From Perkinsus marinus ATCC 50983 (lineage: Eukaryota > Perkinsozoa > Perkinsida > Perkinsidae), in contig NW_003215247.1 in assembly GCF_000006405.1 (NCBI RefSeq), positions 157,437 to 221,436 on the forward strand: a DNA stretch of 64,000 bases, read 5' to 3'. The first letter of the stretch is position 1. Each line of letters starts with the position of its first letter. The translations under genes were made by a program, and so were the position numbers. Below are positions 43,802 to 55,087 of the stretch, in pieces. Under the pieces are notes generated by a model. The model saw only the letters and a list, made by a program, of their open reading frames with translations, was not told the origin of the DNA and did not search any database.

Positions 43802-46800
43802 ATGCCACTACCATCATCGGCTGGTGCTGCAAGTGTAAAGATGCTGCGAGTCCTCAACCAGGCTCTGCGTAATGGCGGTGTAGCTGGCCACGGCGCCCGT
43901 CTGACAGCAGCTACCGGTCTCCGGCATGGAACACGTAGGTTTCGGGGCTACAGTCTGACGTAGCCTATCAATCTGATATGTACTCAATTAGATCGACTGC
44001 TTCGCATCCCTGGGCCGAGTCCAATCAATCCGGCGGATGATCCATGGGCATTCCTACAAGTAGCAGATCCTACCACTTCCCAGACCATACAGAGTATAAT
44101 TGATGCCGAGAACGATCTAGCTGATGAGTACAAGGGCTCCACCCGCATCACCCTAGTAGGCTCGATTGAGGTATGTAGGTATTTTTCTGATCCTAAAGGG
44201 CTCAAGTATGAGAAGATACTCTACGACGAAGCCTCTGATATGTTGGTGCCCGAGGGGGCGTCATCACCAGAAGAAGATAAGGGTATCACCACTCTCGTGT
44301 CTAGGACTCTGTTATCTATCTTCCCTGCAGGATACTTATATTTCCAGAGAATGGTCGGCTCGGATGACAACGCTACATCTCAGGAAGAGCTAGATCAGGA
44401 TCGCCTTCAATTCCTCCGATTTTGTCGTGTACCTGCATCTGTGGCCGGTTCTAGTGCCCATGCTGCTGATGAGGAAGTCGTCCTGTGTACGAGGCAGCTT
44501 GTCCAAGAGCGTGGCCAAGGCACGTAGGTCCTCCTCCCCCTGCCATCCCCCTCATAGGCTGTGCTCATCTTCCTACTCTCAGTTATGTGGAAGTCGTAGC
44601 GGTAAAGCTTGCTCCCTCCAATTCCCTTGTCGGGGTTGTAGTCGACTTCAATGGTGATGAGCGCTTCGATCTCCTCTTCCGACACGTACCGGGTGGAGGC
44701 CCCACTGGTTACCCCGAGGTAGTACTACTCAACTATCGCAGGAGCTAGGATGAGTAGTGGTAGATACCCCTGGTTCGGAACTTTGAATGGGTGGACAAGG
44801 TGACCTATATCCCTGGAAAGGAGATGTTATATTACACCGAGCTGGACCCCGATACATTGCGATCGTGGAGGGTTGTGCGCAGAACTATCGATGGCAGTGT
44901 GAATGATGTAAGTACCTATCTTCACTTATGTTCACTCGCCTACTGTGTGGTGTAGGTCGTCTTTGAGAGCACTGATCCAGCTGAGTACGTTGACGTGTTT
45001 AAGAGCAAGGATGGTAAAGTGATATTTATGTCTGCCGTTACAAAGACCACATCGAGGGTTTCGGTCATACCCAGTGACTCGGAGCATGGCATACCTCAGC
45101 CTGTGAAGGCTCCTACTCCTGGTGTAGAATACTATTGTGAACATCGATGGGGGTATATATACGCTGTATCCAATGAGAACAACCCTGACTTTGCTGTATA
45201 TAGGGCAAGTTTAGCAGATATTACAAATGGGGTGGGTGAAGCTTCTTGGGAACATTTCCATACACCAGACGAGATGTCTATAACTGATATCGATATGTTT
45301 GATAGATGCCTTATGCTCTATGGTTGGGGTATGGAGGGGGAACCTGCTGTAGAGGTAGCCCAAACACCATCCTACTGCTTGCACACTCTGTCCAGGCAGT
45401 CCACTTCGAGGACACGCAATGTGGAACACCCGAGCATGTGAAGAAGGACAAGCCCACTGCTTTCGTTCCGTTAGTTCATCTTATGCAGCATCGGGCTAAG
45501 CATCATGTAGTCTTTGATACACAGTTGAATGTCCTATCGGTTACGGCTTAGGATCCCACCGATAAAGTATTGGACTTGAGAGAGAAGCCTCCCCAAGAGA
45601 CTGTGGAAGATATGTTCTCGAAGGTCATCTCTGGTGCACCCGACAATGCGTCTCAGAGAGAGGCTTCTCGGAAGTTAGCTGACTATGAGGCCTCGAGACG
45701 GAAGGATCCTGAATCCAGTGCAGGGGAACAAATGGTGGACGATGCTCTCTCTGGGACAATAGAGAAAGCACCTACTGCTGCACAGTTGATAAACAAAGAG
45801 GTTGACTTGCATCCTGATGTTGATGATGCATTCCGATTCCCCTTTGTTGGTCGCTTTAAAGTGGGGGCAGTGGAACTAGGTAAGTACTAATATGGGGATC
45901 TCGCAACAGAGTTGCAAGAGTGATCGAATCAGGTGTGAATGGTGACTTCTTCGCCAAGAGCTCAAGACTTATATTCTCCTCCCCTGCTGTACCAGGTGTT
46001 GCTTTGGATTATGATATGACTGAATTCAAGATCAAGGCTACGAAGAGTAGGGAGTATCAATACAAGCGAGAGCCCGAGATGACTGTAGAGAGGGTGAGTA
46101 CAGTATTGGTATTGTATCATCAAAGGGTCTATCTCCACGCTCAGGTTAGAGTCCCCTCGAGTGATGGATCGTCTGATATCTTGCTTACTTTAGCTTCGCC
46201 AACAGGCAGTGTCGGTCAACCCGCGCCCACCTTTGTGCAAGTGTAGGGAGTCGATTATTGGAGTATCCGACTTATCCTGGTAGGTATGGTGTGTATGGTA
46301 CAGTATTAGAGGCGGCATGGCATCCAAGGACCATCTCCCTCATATCGAGGGGTTGGAATGTGGCATGGGCCCATGTCCGGGGTGGTGGTGAGCGTGGTGC
46401 TGCATGGCATCAACAAGCAAAGTATTCCACCATCTTATTCTCTCGCTTATCCACCTTTGTAGGGGCTCGAGCCGTCATCGCTCTTTGACTGACTTTGAGG
46501 ACTGCTTGAGATGGCTTGTTGCCAATGATGTTACCCGTCCACAATTGCTTTGTGCAACAGCAGCATCTGCTGGAGGCCTCATCTTGGCAGAACATCTCAA
46601 CCTGTGTGGCAACCGTTGGATCGGTGGGGCTGCGGTATGAGCTCGATGATCTCGTCATTATCTCACTATTATCTCATTCAGATACTGCGTGTTCCCTTCC
46701 TAGATCCTTTATCATGCATGCTAGATGATACCCTGCCTCTTACTCAACACGAGAAGGAGGAGTGGGGGGATATCACTCGAGATCCGGATGCGATGGCGGC

Positions 46801-47179
46801 AATGAAGAGCTACGCCCCTTATCATAACATAATCGGTAGGTAGCTTTATGGTTCTAAAGACAAATACCATGTGCTATCTTTAGATAAGAATGATGATAGC
46901 CCGATTGATTACCCTCCCATTTTCCTATCTTGTGCTGTGGATGATTCCAGAGTGCCTTATTGGGCACCGTTGAAATGGGCTGAGAGACTACGAACAGCCA
47001 CTGAGACAGATAATCTTGTGGTACGCATCCATAAGGCTGGAGAGGGTGGACACTTCGGTACCACATCTGCGCCACAGAACTATGAGGAAACCTGTCGAGA
47101 AATGAGTTTTATGTTTCGGTCATTGGGCCTTCAAGTGAAGCCTCTAAAGCGAGAGAAGAAAGTAAAGACGAGTGAATAA
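43802..47179 (+). CDS. Prolyl oligopeptidase family S9A peptidase, oligopeptidase B-like
   Basis: The ATG at 43802 opens an Arg/Ala/Gly-rich, acid-poor leader (VLNQALRNGGVAGHGARLTA) that could target mitochondria. Exons build a seven-bladed propeller: DPWAFLQVADPTTSQTIQSI (about 44038), LVGVVVDFNGDERFDLLFRH (about 44626), FEWVDKVTYIPGKEMLYYTE (about 44780) and VEYYCEHRWGYIYAVSNENN (about 45124). Next comes a charged stretch of about 100 residues (45550-45860), then the hydrolase domain: VYLHAQVRVPSSDG, GWNVAWAHVRGGGERGAAWH (about 46350), the nucleophile region TAASAGGLILAEHLN (about 46560), SCAVDDSRVPYW (catalytic Asp, about 46930) and HKAGEGGHFGTTSAPQNYEE (catalytic His, about 47030). The RGGGERG.AWH and DDSRVPYW.PLKW blocks fit oligopeptidase B, which cleaves after basic residues in short peptides. 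The end at 47179 follows a Lys-rich tail. Confidence 0.85.
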
Positions 47180-47618
47180 CGTTTCCGAGAGGGAGGTGGA
47201 TTCTGAGTTAGTCAATTGAGCAGTAGTTTAGCGCTTATGGGCCCTAATGGCCCGAACGAATCCGTCGCACTTTTCACACAAAACCATTCCAGATGGTAGC
47301 AGGAGAGCTTCGACCGAGATCGCACAATGTGCACGTGAACCTTGCGCAGGCACCTTGGACCATCTTGCGCTCTCGAAGTTTCTCAGTCTGTTCCCAAGAT
47401 GCTGTAATTCTTTGGCGATCTGTTACAGGAACAGTGTTCCTGAGACTCTTCCGAATCTACCCCATCATAGAGCCGGGTCGTATGGAGTTGTGATTCATCC
47501 TCGCAGTTTGATCCGATTGATCTTCCTTTTAAGGAGTAGTGAGCTCTGCTCAGACAACACCTCCTCAAATTTCAATTGGTCATCGTCAACCTACTGCTCC
47601 TGCTACTACTACTACTAC
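47180..47618. other. Spacer and leader of the RING gene
   Basis: The reading frame of the RING protein stays open back to 47247, but this part has no domain, and its composition differs from the membrane/RING part. I treat it as spacer and 5' leader. A short ACT repeat lies directly before the ATG at 47619. Confidence 0.4.
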
Positions 47619-48284
47619 ATGAATGGTACAGTTCGACGGCTCTTTGCACGAAGGCCCTTCCTGGCCTTTGTATGGACTTCAATCGCCTTAGTATTATTAT
47701 TGAGTCTGATAAGCAACTCGGGTTCTGGCAGAGTTGCGATCATAGTGGTACTAGTAGCTTGGATTTTTCTACCATTTGCTTTATCTCGGTACCTTTCGTA
47801 TCGAAAACAAGTCACCCGAGCCCGTCGAATAACTGAAGCTAACAGAGTGAAGACAGAGAGAGCCAATACGAGAGCAGCGTTATTGTTGGAAACAGTCGCT
47901 GAGGAAGAGGAGAGTGGGCCTGTAGTGGATGGACAAACGTGTGCAATATGTTTACAGGATGGGTCAATAGGTGGTAACTGGGTTAAGTTGAAATCATGTG
48001 GTCATGAATTCCATAAGACCTGTATGAAGGAAGTTATTGCACATGATGATTATGGAGCATCAAGTCATCAAAGGGGGCGGCAATACTACTATCATCACCA
48101 TGCTCCTGTTGTGAGCTCATGTCCATTGTGTCGTGCACCATTGATGCTCAATGATAACGATGATGTTAAATATCCTACTACTTGCAGTACTACTGCTATC
48201 ATTCCAGTACAACAGTCTTACACTACCACCGGGAGCGCTATCCCTATATCTGCAGCTGCTGCTTCACTTTACCTTGATGTATGA
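47619..48284 (+). CDS. Membrane-anchored RING-H2 protein, probable E3 ubiquitin ligase
   Basis: From the ATG at 47619 the intronless frame encodes about 221 residues. A basic start (MNGTVRRLFARRPF) is followed by two hydrophobic helices (FVWTSIALVLLLSLIS; VAIIVVLVAWIFLPFAL), then a basic/helical stretch (RARRITEANRVKTERANTRA) and a RING: CAICLQDGSIGGNWVKLKSC, CGHEFHKTC and SCPLCRAPL, with an extended, His/Tyr-rich insertion (QYYYHHHAP) before the last cysteine pair. The tail is Thr/Ser/Ala-rich. An open frame extends upstream to 47247, but I choose 47619 because the membrane segments begin there. The target is unknown, and the protein probably sits in an endomembrane. Confidence 0.75.
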   Translation: MNGTVRRLFARRPFLAFVWTSIALVLLLSLISNSGSGRVAIIVVLVAWIFLPFALSRYLSYRKQVTRARRITEANRVKTERANTRAALLLETVAEEEESGPVVDGQTCAICLQDGSIGGNWVKLKSCGHEFHKTCMKEVIAHDDYGASSHQRGRQYYYHHHAPVVSSCPLCRAPLMLNDNDDVKYPTTCSTTAIIPVQQSYTTTGSAIPISAAAASLYLDV

Positions 48285-48689
48285 TGTGGACGATTCGAAC
48301 TTCAATGTCGATTCATGTTTCTGTTGTCCACAATTGGAGTACACAGTAGCGAAGCTGCATTGCTTTACGATGCTTTCGGGTTGTGAAACTCCCTTGCTCT
48401 GTTGTAGAGGTAACTTATAGGAGTCGGGTGATGTTTTGTATGCTCCTAATCTCTTCTCTCTAGAGCTGCCTAAAGAGGCTCCTCGACGGTATTGATGTTG
48501 TTATATTTGGTTATGTTGATGTTATATTTACAGCAGTATCATTAGTATCCGCCGAATGCAATAGGAAGGTTCAGTTTCTCGTATTCAATTATCCCTTCTG
48601 CATTGGGACTGAGTTGTGTTGGTGGTAGTAGTCACTACTAAGTGGTGGCAGCCTTCACCAGGTTGTTCATAAGTTTCAGTTTTTTGGTA
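48285..48689. other. Spacer upstream of the START-domain gene
   Basis: No independent gene is seen. The START frame is open back to a GTG at 48642, but the first ATG in frame is at 48690. Confidence 0.4.
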
Positions 48690-50369
48690 ATGGCTTTCCT
48701 ATCATGGCGTTCTCGTCAGTACTGCTATTACCACAGTTATCGGAGTAATGCATTGGCCCGTAGCCATCATCATTATGGACATCGGTGGTGGCCTCACTGG
48801 TGGTCACGTCATGAGTCATATATGGATTTGATCTACAGCTTGGGTAAACCATCTACACGGCAAAAACTCCTATTAGGGGTGGTAGCGGCAGCGTTGGTTA
48901 CTCATGAGATCTGGAGGGATATGAAAAAGGACAACGCCGTAGAGGGTGGCTTAGGGAGTGCCATGGACGGCGGCGGTAGTCGCGATTCACTAACATTAGA
49001 GGGGATGCAACGGGGTGGAGAGGCCATGCCTGCTCCACCAGCGCTGTTCAAGGCACCAGTACACATGTCATTCCTGCCTATGTGGCAAGTCATACCTTGG
49101 CCATCTAAGGGAGTACACCTCCCTCCTGTTACAACACCTCCCGATAAGGTCTCCATACCTGGGGATGTCCTCGAGCGGGGGCTGCATGCCTCACGTGAGG
49201 TTCTTACCCAACTTGATTGTACCGGGGTTATACAGAGTAGCAACATGGGGGAAGACTACGCAGCCTCTCGGCATGTAGATAGTGTAGAAGCATCTAGCTA
49301 TAGAGGGCTCAAGGAGGAGTTTGATATACCCAGTGATATGGCCTTACCCCCTCGAGTCCACTCCCTGCTCGATGGCGTATTGTCACTAGTGTCTGATGAG
49401 ATGGCTACTGACCCTGATGTCTATCTCCCTTCGCATGGGTGGCAACGTTTCAAACATCTCGAGAAGGATGGTCAATACACTTGTACGATATGGCGTAAGG
49501 AGCTGCTGACTACAGGAGGGAAGAGTCCGACGGCACAATGGATGATGACTGGCGATATTGCAGTTACCCCCGCTCAGTTCCATGCCCTTAATGTTGACAT
49601 AGACAATAGGGCATCATGGGATTCTACGTTCGAAGGGGCGAGAAAGGAGGACGAGAAGGAAGATGATGGTAGCAGTACGTTGGTATGGAAGGCTAAATGG
49701 CCATGGCCTTTCTCTTCTAGGCTCTATAGGTATCGCCAGATTCCTCTTGTACTTCCTAATGATGATACTCGTGCTATGCTTTCACTTGGTTTACAACAAG
49801 AGGGAGGCCCGGGCGAGAAGGATGATAGCTTGGTTCGTGTTACTGACTATATAAGTCTATCTTGTATAAAGCCTAATGTACGGCAAGAAGGGAAATCGTC
49901 CCTCCAGAGTCGATACTGCCTTTATTATTATGATGATCCTAAGGTTGGCGCATCGATGCCTGCTTGGTTGGAACGTAATGTTGCCGAATCTACCCTTCCC
50001 AAGCTAGTCAGCAACATTGTTACCGCTGTGTCTAACTATCCTCTACAGAGGCTAGAGAAATACAAGGATGTTGGCTTGAGGGATAACAGTGTGGTAGAGT
50101 CTAACGATGAAGCATTATCGTTAGATCAACAGGAGATGAGTCCGACAACGTTAGAAGTGAATACCCTCACCCCCACTCCAAGTCTTACTGAACACCAGTC
50201 TAGAAGACGTACCCCTCCCTATGCTACTCCTATCATATGCCAATGGCTACCACCAGCAGTCTCCGGTAGCTCTGATAAGGGCGACGATACTAAACCGTTG
50301 CTGCTGCCATGCCCGTTCCTTTTTACCCCTCTCGATGTAGTTGTTACTTTGTATGAGGACTGGCTCTAG
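48690..50369 (+). CDS. START-domain lipid-binding protein, membrane-anchored, single exon
   Basis: An uninterrupted frame of 559 codons starts at the ATG at 48690. The N-terminus has a His/Trp/Tyr-rich stretch (SHHHYGHRWWPHWWSRHESY) and a short hydrophobic segment (LLLGVVAAALVTHE). The START fold occupies roughly residues 230-470: GDIAVTPAQFHALNVDIDNR and ASWDSTF (the dNR..WD motif), then KAKWPWPFSSRLYRYRQIPL (compare STARD7-type W..PYPLLSRDYVY), VRVTDYISLSCIKPNVRQEG and a C-terminal helix WLERNVAESTLPKLVSNIVT. START domains carry phospholipids or sterols in a closed cavity; the SSR.Y motif suggests the phosphatidylcholine-type branch. The Ser/Thr/Pro-rich tail ends at 50369. Unlike nearly all neighbours it has no introns. 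Confidence 0.8.
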   Translation: MAFLSWRSRQYCYYHSYRSNALARSHHHYGHRWWPHWWSRHESYMDLIYSLGKPSTRQKLLLGVVAAALVTHEIWRDMKKDNAVEGGLGSAMDGGGSRDSLTLEGMQRGGEAMPAPPALFKAPVHMSFLPMWQVIPWPSKGVHLPPVTTPPDKVSIPGDVLERGLHASREVLTQLDCTGVIQSSNMGEDYAASRHVDSVEASSYRGLKEEFDIPSDMALPPRVHSLLDGVLSLVSDEMATDPDVYLPSHGWQRFKHLEKDGQYTCTIWRKELLTTGGKSPTAQWMMTGDIAVTPAQFHALNVDIDNRASWDSTFEGARKEDEKEDDGSSTLVWKAKWPWPFSSRLYRYRQIPLVLPNDDTRAMLSLGLQQEGGPGEKDDSLVRVTDYISLSCIKPNVRQEGKSSLQSRYCLYYYDDPKVGASMPAWLERNVAESTLPKLVSNIVTAVSNYPLQRLEKYKDVGLRDNSVVESNDEALSLDQQEMSPTTLEVNTLTPTPSLTEHQSRRRTPPYATPIICQWLPPAVSGSSDKGDDTKPLLLPCPFLFTPLDVVVTLYEDWL

Positions 50370-50679
50370 CCATTTAGACTACTCATTTAGGCCTGTCGTT
50401 TTTGTAACATGTTTCCTGCACTATCCAATGTAATATATACAAGTTTCATTTGCTTCGATAGGCCCTCTGAGGCTAGGGTTCAGTGGCTAAATTTCAAAGT
50501 CGAATGTTGTTGTCCCAGTTGGATATAGACTGGCGGACGCAGGTTCGACCCCCACGAGATGCATTTTTCACCATTACAAAATCACTGTCGCAAGAATTGA
50601 TGATGTCCATTGTGGTTATCGCTTGTATTGAGATTGTTCATCTTGTGTACTATCTGTTGGCTTTTTCGTTGTTATCAAA

Positions 50680-52932
50680 ATGAATGTTGACGCTATCAAG
50701 GAGAAGGTGAAGGAGGCTCTGAAAGACAACCTCAAGATGGACACTGATGGCAAGGATGATGGTGGTAATTACTCTTCTACTACTACTACTACTACTACTA
50801 CCCATTAATACAACAGTGCACATAATGATACTACATTCAGGCAACCCATGGGAATGTGAGAAGCCTGCGGTTATACAGGAGACTCGTATCTTCAACAGCA
50901 CCCCTATTGATACGGTCAAGTGTTGCAAGCTTATCACTAAGGTAGGGTATATCACCCTGCTTTTGGGACATGTCATGAGTCGACTTTAGATCCTCTATCT
51001 GATCTCACAAGGTGAAGACTTCAAGGGCTCTGAACTAACCGACATGTTCTTTGGAATCACCAAGCTTTTCCAAAGCAATAACGTTAAACTGCGGAGGATG
51101 GTGTATCTAGTTTTGAAGAATCTTCACCCTAGTGAGACGGAAGTAGGAATGATGTCCACATGTTGATGATACAAGGAATGATGCGTAAACACATATCAGG
51201 TTTTTATCGTCACATCATGTTTGACAAAGGATATGCAGTCAACCAATGATTCATATCGAGCTAATGCTATACGAGTATTGAGCCGTATACTTGACCCCAA
51301 CATGGCTGCTCAGGTCGATAGATACCTCAAGTCAGGTAGGATGATTGATAGGTAGTCTATAGAGTACTATAACATGATCTCAGCTATTGTGGATAAATGT
51401 GCATTTGTCCAAAGCGCTGCCCTTGTATGCGGTATGCAACTCATGAGCACAGTGCCTGATCTCGTGAGAAGGTAATGATGATGACGACGACGGCAATTGT
51501 ATGAGGAATGATGGTGGTGATCCTGTAGATGGGTATCCGAGGTCCAATCCGCAGCTCAGAATACCAGTACCCCTATGGTGCAATATCATGCTCTGGCCCT
51601 CCTTTATGACATCAAACGTGAGCAGCTAAGGATAGTCGTCAATGCTTTCACAACTCCTCTGTAGGCAACGATCGTCTAGCCCTACAGAAGGTATTGGGTC
51701 AGTTTACTGCCGATGGACAGGCCCCTCCTAAGAGCCCTATGGCTGTTTGCTCCCTCATCCGCTATACTGGTATAACCACTACATAGAGTATCCCTTACCT
51801 CTCCGTACTTCAGGTGCAGCCCTGATAGCCCATGATCAAGATATAGTGGTAGAAAGGCAACTCCTCAACTTTTTGAACACATGCCTGCGACATAAATCCG
51901 AGATGGTAGTGTCTATACCTAACTTACCCTTAACCTTCCTATATACTTGTCCAGGTACAATTCGAGTCGGCTAGAGCCTTCTTCGACTTGGCTGATGTCG
52001 AGATCAAGAAGAACCCGCGTCAGGCAGTATCTATGGCTAACCAGACCATCATATGCAACGGGTAGTAACACCTCTATGACAGTTCACTTTAGTGGATGCT
52101 GCTCTTTATCAGAGTATACGATATGTCATCGGCTATGGCTGTGATGCAGGTCTTATTGAATTCTCCTAAGCCTGTGGTTAGGTAATAATACTAGGCACGT
52201 GGTTTAGTCAGTATTGACGGTATCCTGCTATAGGTTTGCAGCCATAAGATGTCTCAACAACCTAGCCAAGACCCGTCCAGGGGTTGTATCGAGATGCAAT
52301 GGCGATATCGAGCCTCTACTATCTGATACTAATCGTAACATTGCCACCTTGGCTTTGACCACACTGCTTAAGACTGGGCAGGAGGCTAACATTGACAAGC
52401 TCGTGAAGCAGATACAGACCCTTATGAGCGGTAGTACTAATCATTACTGTAGTGGATCCTGTGTTGACCTGTGCCTTGTTGTCTTTCAGATATATCAGAT
52501 GTTTATAAGTTGGATATTGTACGTGCGATCAGAGGCCTGTGTATACAGTAATAATAATGAGTATTGGTCTATTGTAATAGATGGCTATAGGCTTGCTGTA
52601 GGTATCCCTCCAAGCATCGTGTATTAATGGGATTCCTATCATCGAGTTTAAGAGAGGAAGGTTCACACGAGTTCAAGAAGGAGCTTGTCGATACTATCAT
52701 ACTCGTCATCAGCCAAGTAGTCATCATCCTTCTCACTCACTCTGCTACTTCCACTACTACGACGACGACGTAACCTGTCTAGGTACCTGAGGCCACTGAT
52801 CTAGGCCTCCTACATCTATGCGAGTTCATTGAGGATTGTGAGTATCCAGCCCTATGCTGTAGAGTCCTCACCTTTCTAGCCAGCCATGTACCATCGACAG
52901 AGCATCCTGAGAAGTATATCAGGTTAGTAGCG

Positions 52933-52977
<45 letters not shown>

Positions 52978-54934
52978 TCACCCTTCTACTATCTGTATAT
53001 GATCTTATACAGGTTCATCTATAATCGTCTTATATTGGAGAATGCAGTAGTCCGTGGTGCTGCTGTCGATGCCCTGACCAAGATAGGCCTAGCAGTGCCT
53101 ACACTCCGTGGAGACATAGTAACTCTGTTAGAGACAGCCGATAAGGATAATGATGATGAGGTAGTGGTGGCAGTACTATCCTCCGGTATACTCGTATTAT
53201 TATCATTTGCTAGGTCCGAGATCGTATTCGTCTATATACTGCTACTATGAAGGATGCCATGTCACCAGTGAGTTCGGATTCTACAGAGGCTACAGAGGAT
53301 CTAGAAGTCCTACTTACTGAGAAGGAATTACCCTTCTCTATCGGTGAGCATCAACATCTACTCTTGTATTATGCTTATACTCGATACCGTCTAGATGCAC
53401 TCTATGACAGTATGCTAGTCCAAATGTCGGATCCTACCATGCATGATAAGGAGCTTGACACTAGTATCCTACCAACACCCGAGGCTTATAGAGCTCAGAT
53501 GAGAGAGGTAGTAGTAGTAGTAGTACATCATGGATGGCGATAGTGTACTACCACTCTTCAGATGGAGATCGAGCGTCAACAGGCCATGGAGGCCTCTGCT
53601 GCTGTCGCGTCTCAGAGTGCTATAGCGAGGATGGGTGGTGCAAGACCTGCTGCTGGGGGTGCCAGTGAGACAGAGGCTAGTACGGGCTCGGGAGGAGGTC
53701 GTGCTCCTCCTGGGACTGGCAACGGTAGTATGCCCTGTATAAGTCATCCTTAGGAAGTCTCTCTCGTGTTGCAGGTGCTCCTGGTGGTGGTCCATCCTAT
53801 GGTGATACCCAACAGGAGTTCTACCAGGCTCTAGCTCCTCTGGTATGCCTGTGTAGAGAAGCATATCACCGTTATCCTCCTTGTTTAGATATCTTCATCG
53901 GATCTTGGCCCTCTCCTACACTCGAGTCGAGGTCAGATGTTGACAGAGCAAGAAGCTGAATATCGTGTTAGAGGGAGGAAACATATCTTTAAGTCATATC
54001 TGGTAGTAGTCCTGGTATTAGTGTGGACCATGTGAATCATCATCGTATAGGTGCTCGAGTTCGTTGTTACCAATACTCTGGAGGATGTACAATTGGATAA
54101 CATAACCGTTAAGTTAAGTGGTGTAGAGGAGACAGGCCTCTTCCAGGAGATAGGCGAGCTTGGTATTGCTACACTGGCCTATGGTGATGTAATAATACCT
54201 CCTATCACTACTACTGTTGCTGTTGTTGTTCTACTTTTATTACTTAGAGCGGATCAGCCTATGTAGTGTTACAGAAGGTGGATGGTGGTATACACTGTGC
54301 AAGGTTTGGAGCATGCCTAGAGTTTACTGTGAGGGAGGATGGTGACGACATAGGGTATAAGGATGAGTACCCTGTTGAGGATGTACTCTTACTACATCAT
54401 AACAACATTTCATAGACTCGTTGCCTCTCGATCAGATCACCCTTACTATTGGGGATCATATATCCCCACGAGGTCTACCTTCTGGACAGTTCCGTCAGGG
54501 TTGGGAGGCTATGCATGCCCAAGGTGGTGGGGAGACAACAGCCAAGCATATCCTGGCCTATAAAACTCTAGAGCAGGCTATTAAGGGTATACAAACATCC
54601 CTTAATTGTGAGCCTTGTGATGGCAGTGGTAATACTAATGTCATCATGGTACATGAGTACATAAGATTCCTCTGGCAGGTGTGATAAGTGATGAGACGGC
54701 TGCTAGGGGTCATACCTTACTCCTCTGTGGGACCTTTGCCGGTAGTATTAGTAGTAGTAGTAGTAGTAGTAGTAGTACTTTCTTCACTATACTACCCTGT
54801 CAGGTGGTATGACTGTATTGGTGAAGTGCCTCCTTGGTATTGATCCCTCTCGTGGATGCTTATTGAAGTTGAGTGTACGTGCGAAGAGCCAGGCCGTTAC
54901 TGAGTTGGTTGCCAGAGCTATCGAGGATCAGTGA
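50680..54934 (+). CDS. COPG: Coatomer subunit gamma (COPI coat)
   Basis: Gamma-COP is the AP-like large subunit of the COPI coat for Golgi-to-ER vesicles. The ATG at 50680 gives MNVDAIKEKVKEALKDNLKM. The HEAT-repeat trunk appears over many exons: EKPAVIQETRIFNSTPIDTV (about 50861), ISQGEDFKGSELTDMFFGIT (about 51001), MQSTNDSYRANAIRVLSRIL (about 51233), SAIVDKCAFVQSAALVCGMQ (about 51381), RFAAIRCLNNLAKTRPGVVS (about 52232), TLLKTGQEANIDKLVKQIQT (about 52366), LREEGSHEFKKELVDTIILV (about 52650) and RLILENAVVRGAAVDALTKI (about 53027). A Gly/Ala/Ser hinge (about 53600-53740) precedes the appendage: YLVLEFVVTNTLEDVQLDNI (about 54046), ISPLDQITLTIGDHISPRGL (about 54410) and a terminal GIDPSRGCLLKLSVRAKSQA ending at 54934. 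Several introns contain triplet repeats. KDEL receptor and coatomer act in the same retrieval route, but the genes are 33 kb apart. Confidence 0.93.
52932..52978 (+). repeat. (ACT)n microsatellite in a coatomer gamma intron
   Basis: About 15 perfect CTA/ACT units lie inside an intron that starts just after the codons for KYIRF. They make up more than half of the intron. Confidence 0.95.
54742..54777 (+). repeat. (GTA)n microsatellite forming the 5' half of a coatomer gamma intron
   Basis: GTAGTATTAGTAGTAGTAG... begins at the intron donor after GTFAG and continues for about 36 nt, so the donor itself is the first unit of the repeat. Confidence 0.9.
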
Positions 54935-55087
54935 TGATACTAGCAGTCGTAGCATCGAGTGTTTCGTGAGGGAGCTTTTATCCTCTTCTCATCATCATCA
55001 TCATCATCACCCTCCTGTATTGAGTGTAGTATTGTTACAATGACTAGGTGATCGCATCCATCCCCTTCCTAAAGTATTTTTTCACCC

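Noticed and set aside
47247-47618. Upstream extension of the RING protein frame to 345 codons
   Set aside because: The added part has no domain, and its composition differs; the ATG at 47619 directly precedes the membrane segments.
48642-48689. Upstream GTG start for the START-domain protein
   Set aside because: A non-ATG start is not needed; the ATG at 48690 is in frame.
48767-48790. CCGTAGCCAT, like the start of the dinoflagellate/Perkinsus spliced leader
   Set aside because: The match stops after about ten bases and lies inside the START coding frame, not at a 5' end.
50465-50565. GGTTCAGTGG and GGTTCGACCCCC, resembling tRNA A and B boxes upstream of coatomer gamma
   Set aside because: T stem and acceptor stem do not pair, so it is at most a tRNA-like relic.
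54980-55015. TCATCATCATCATC run before GLDC, considered as a regulatory repeat
   Set aside because: Short triplet runs are common throughout this window and nothing ties this one to regulation.
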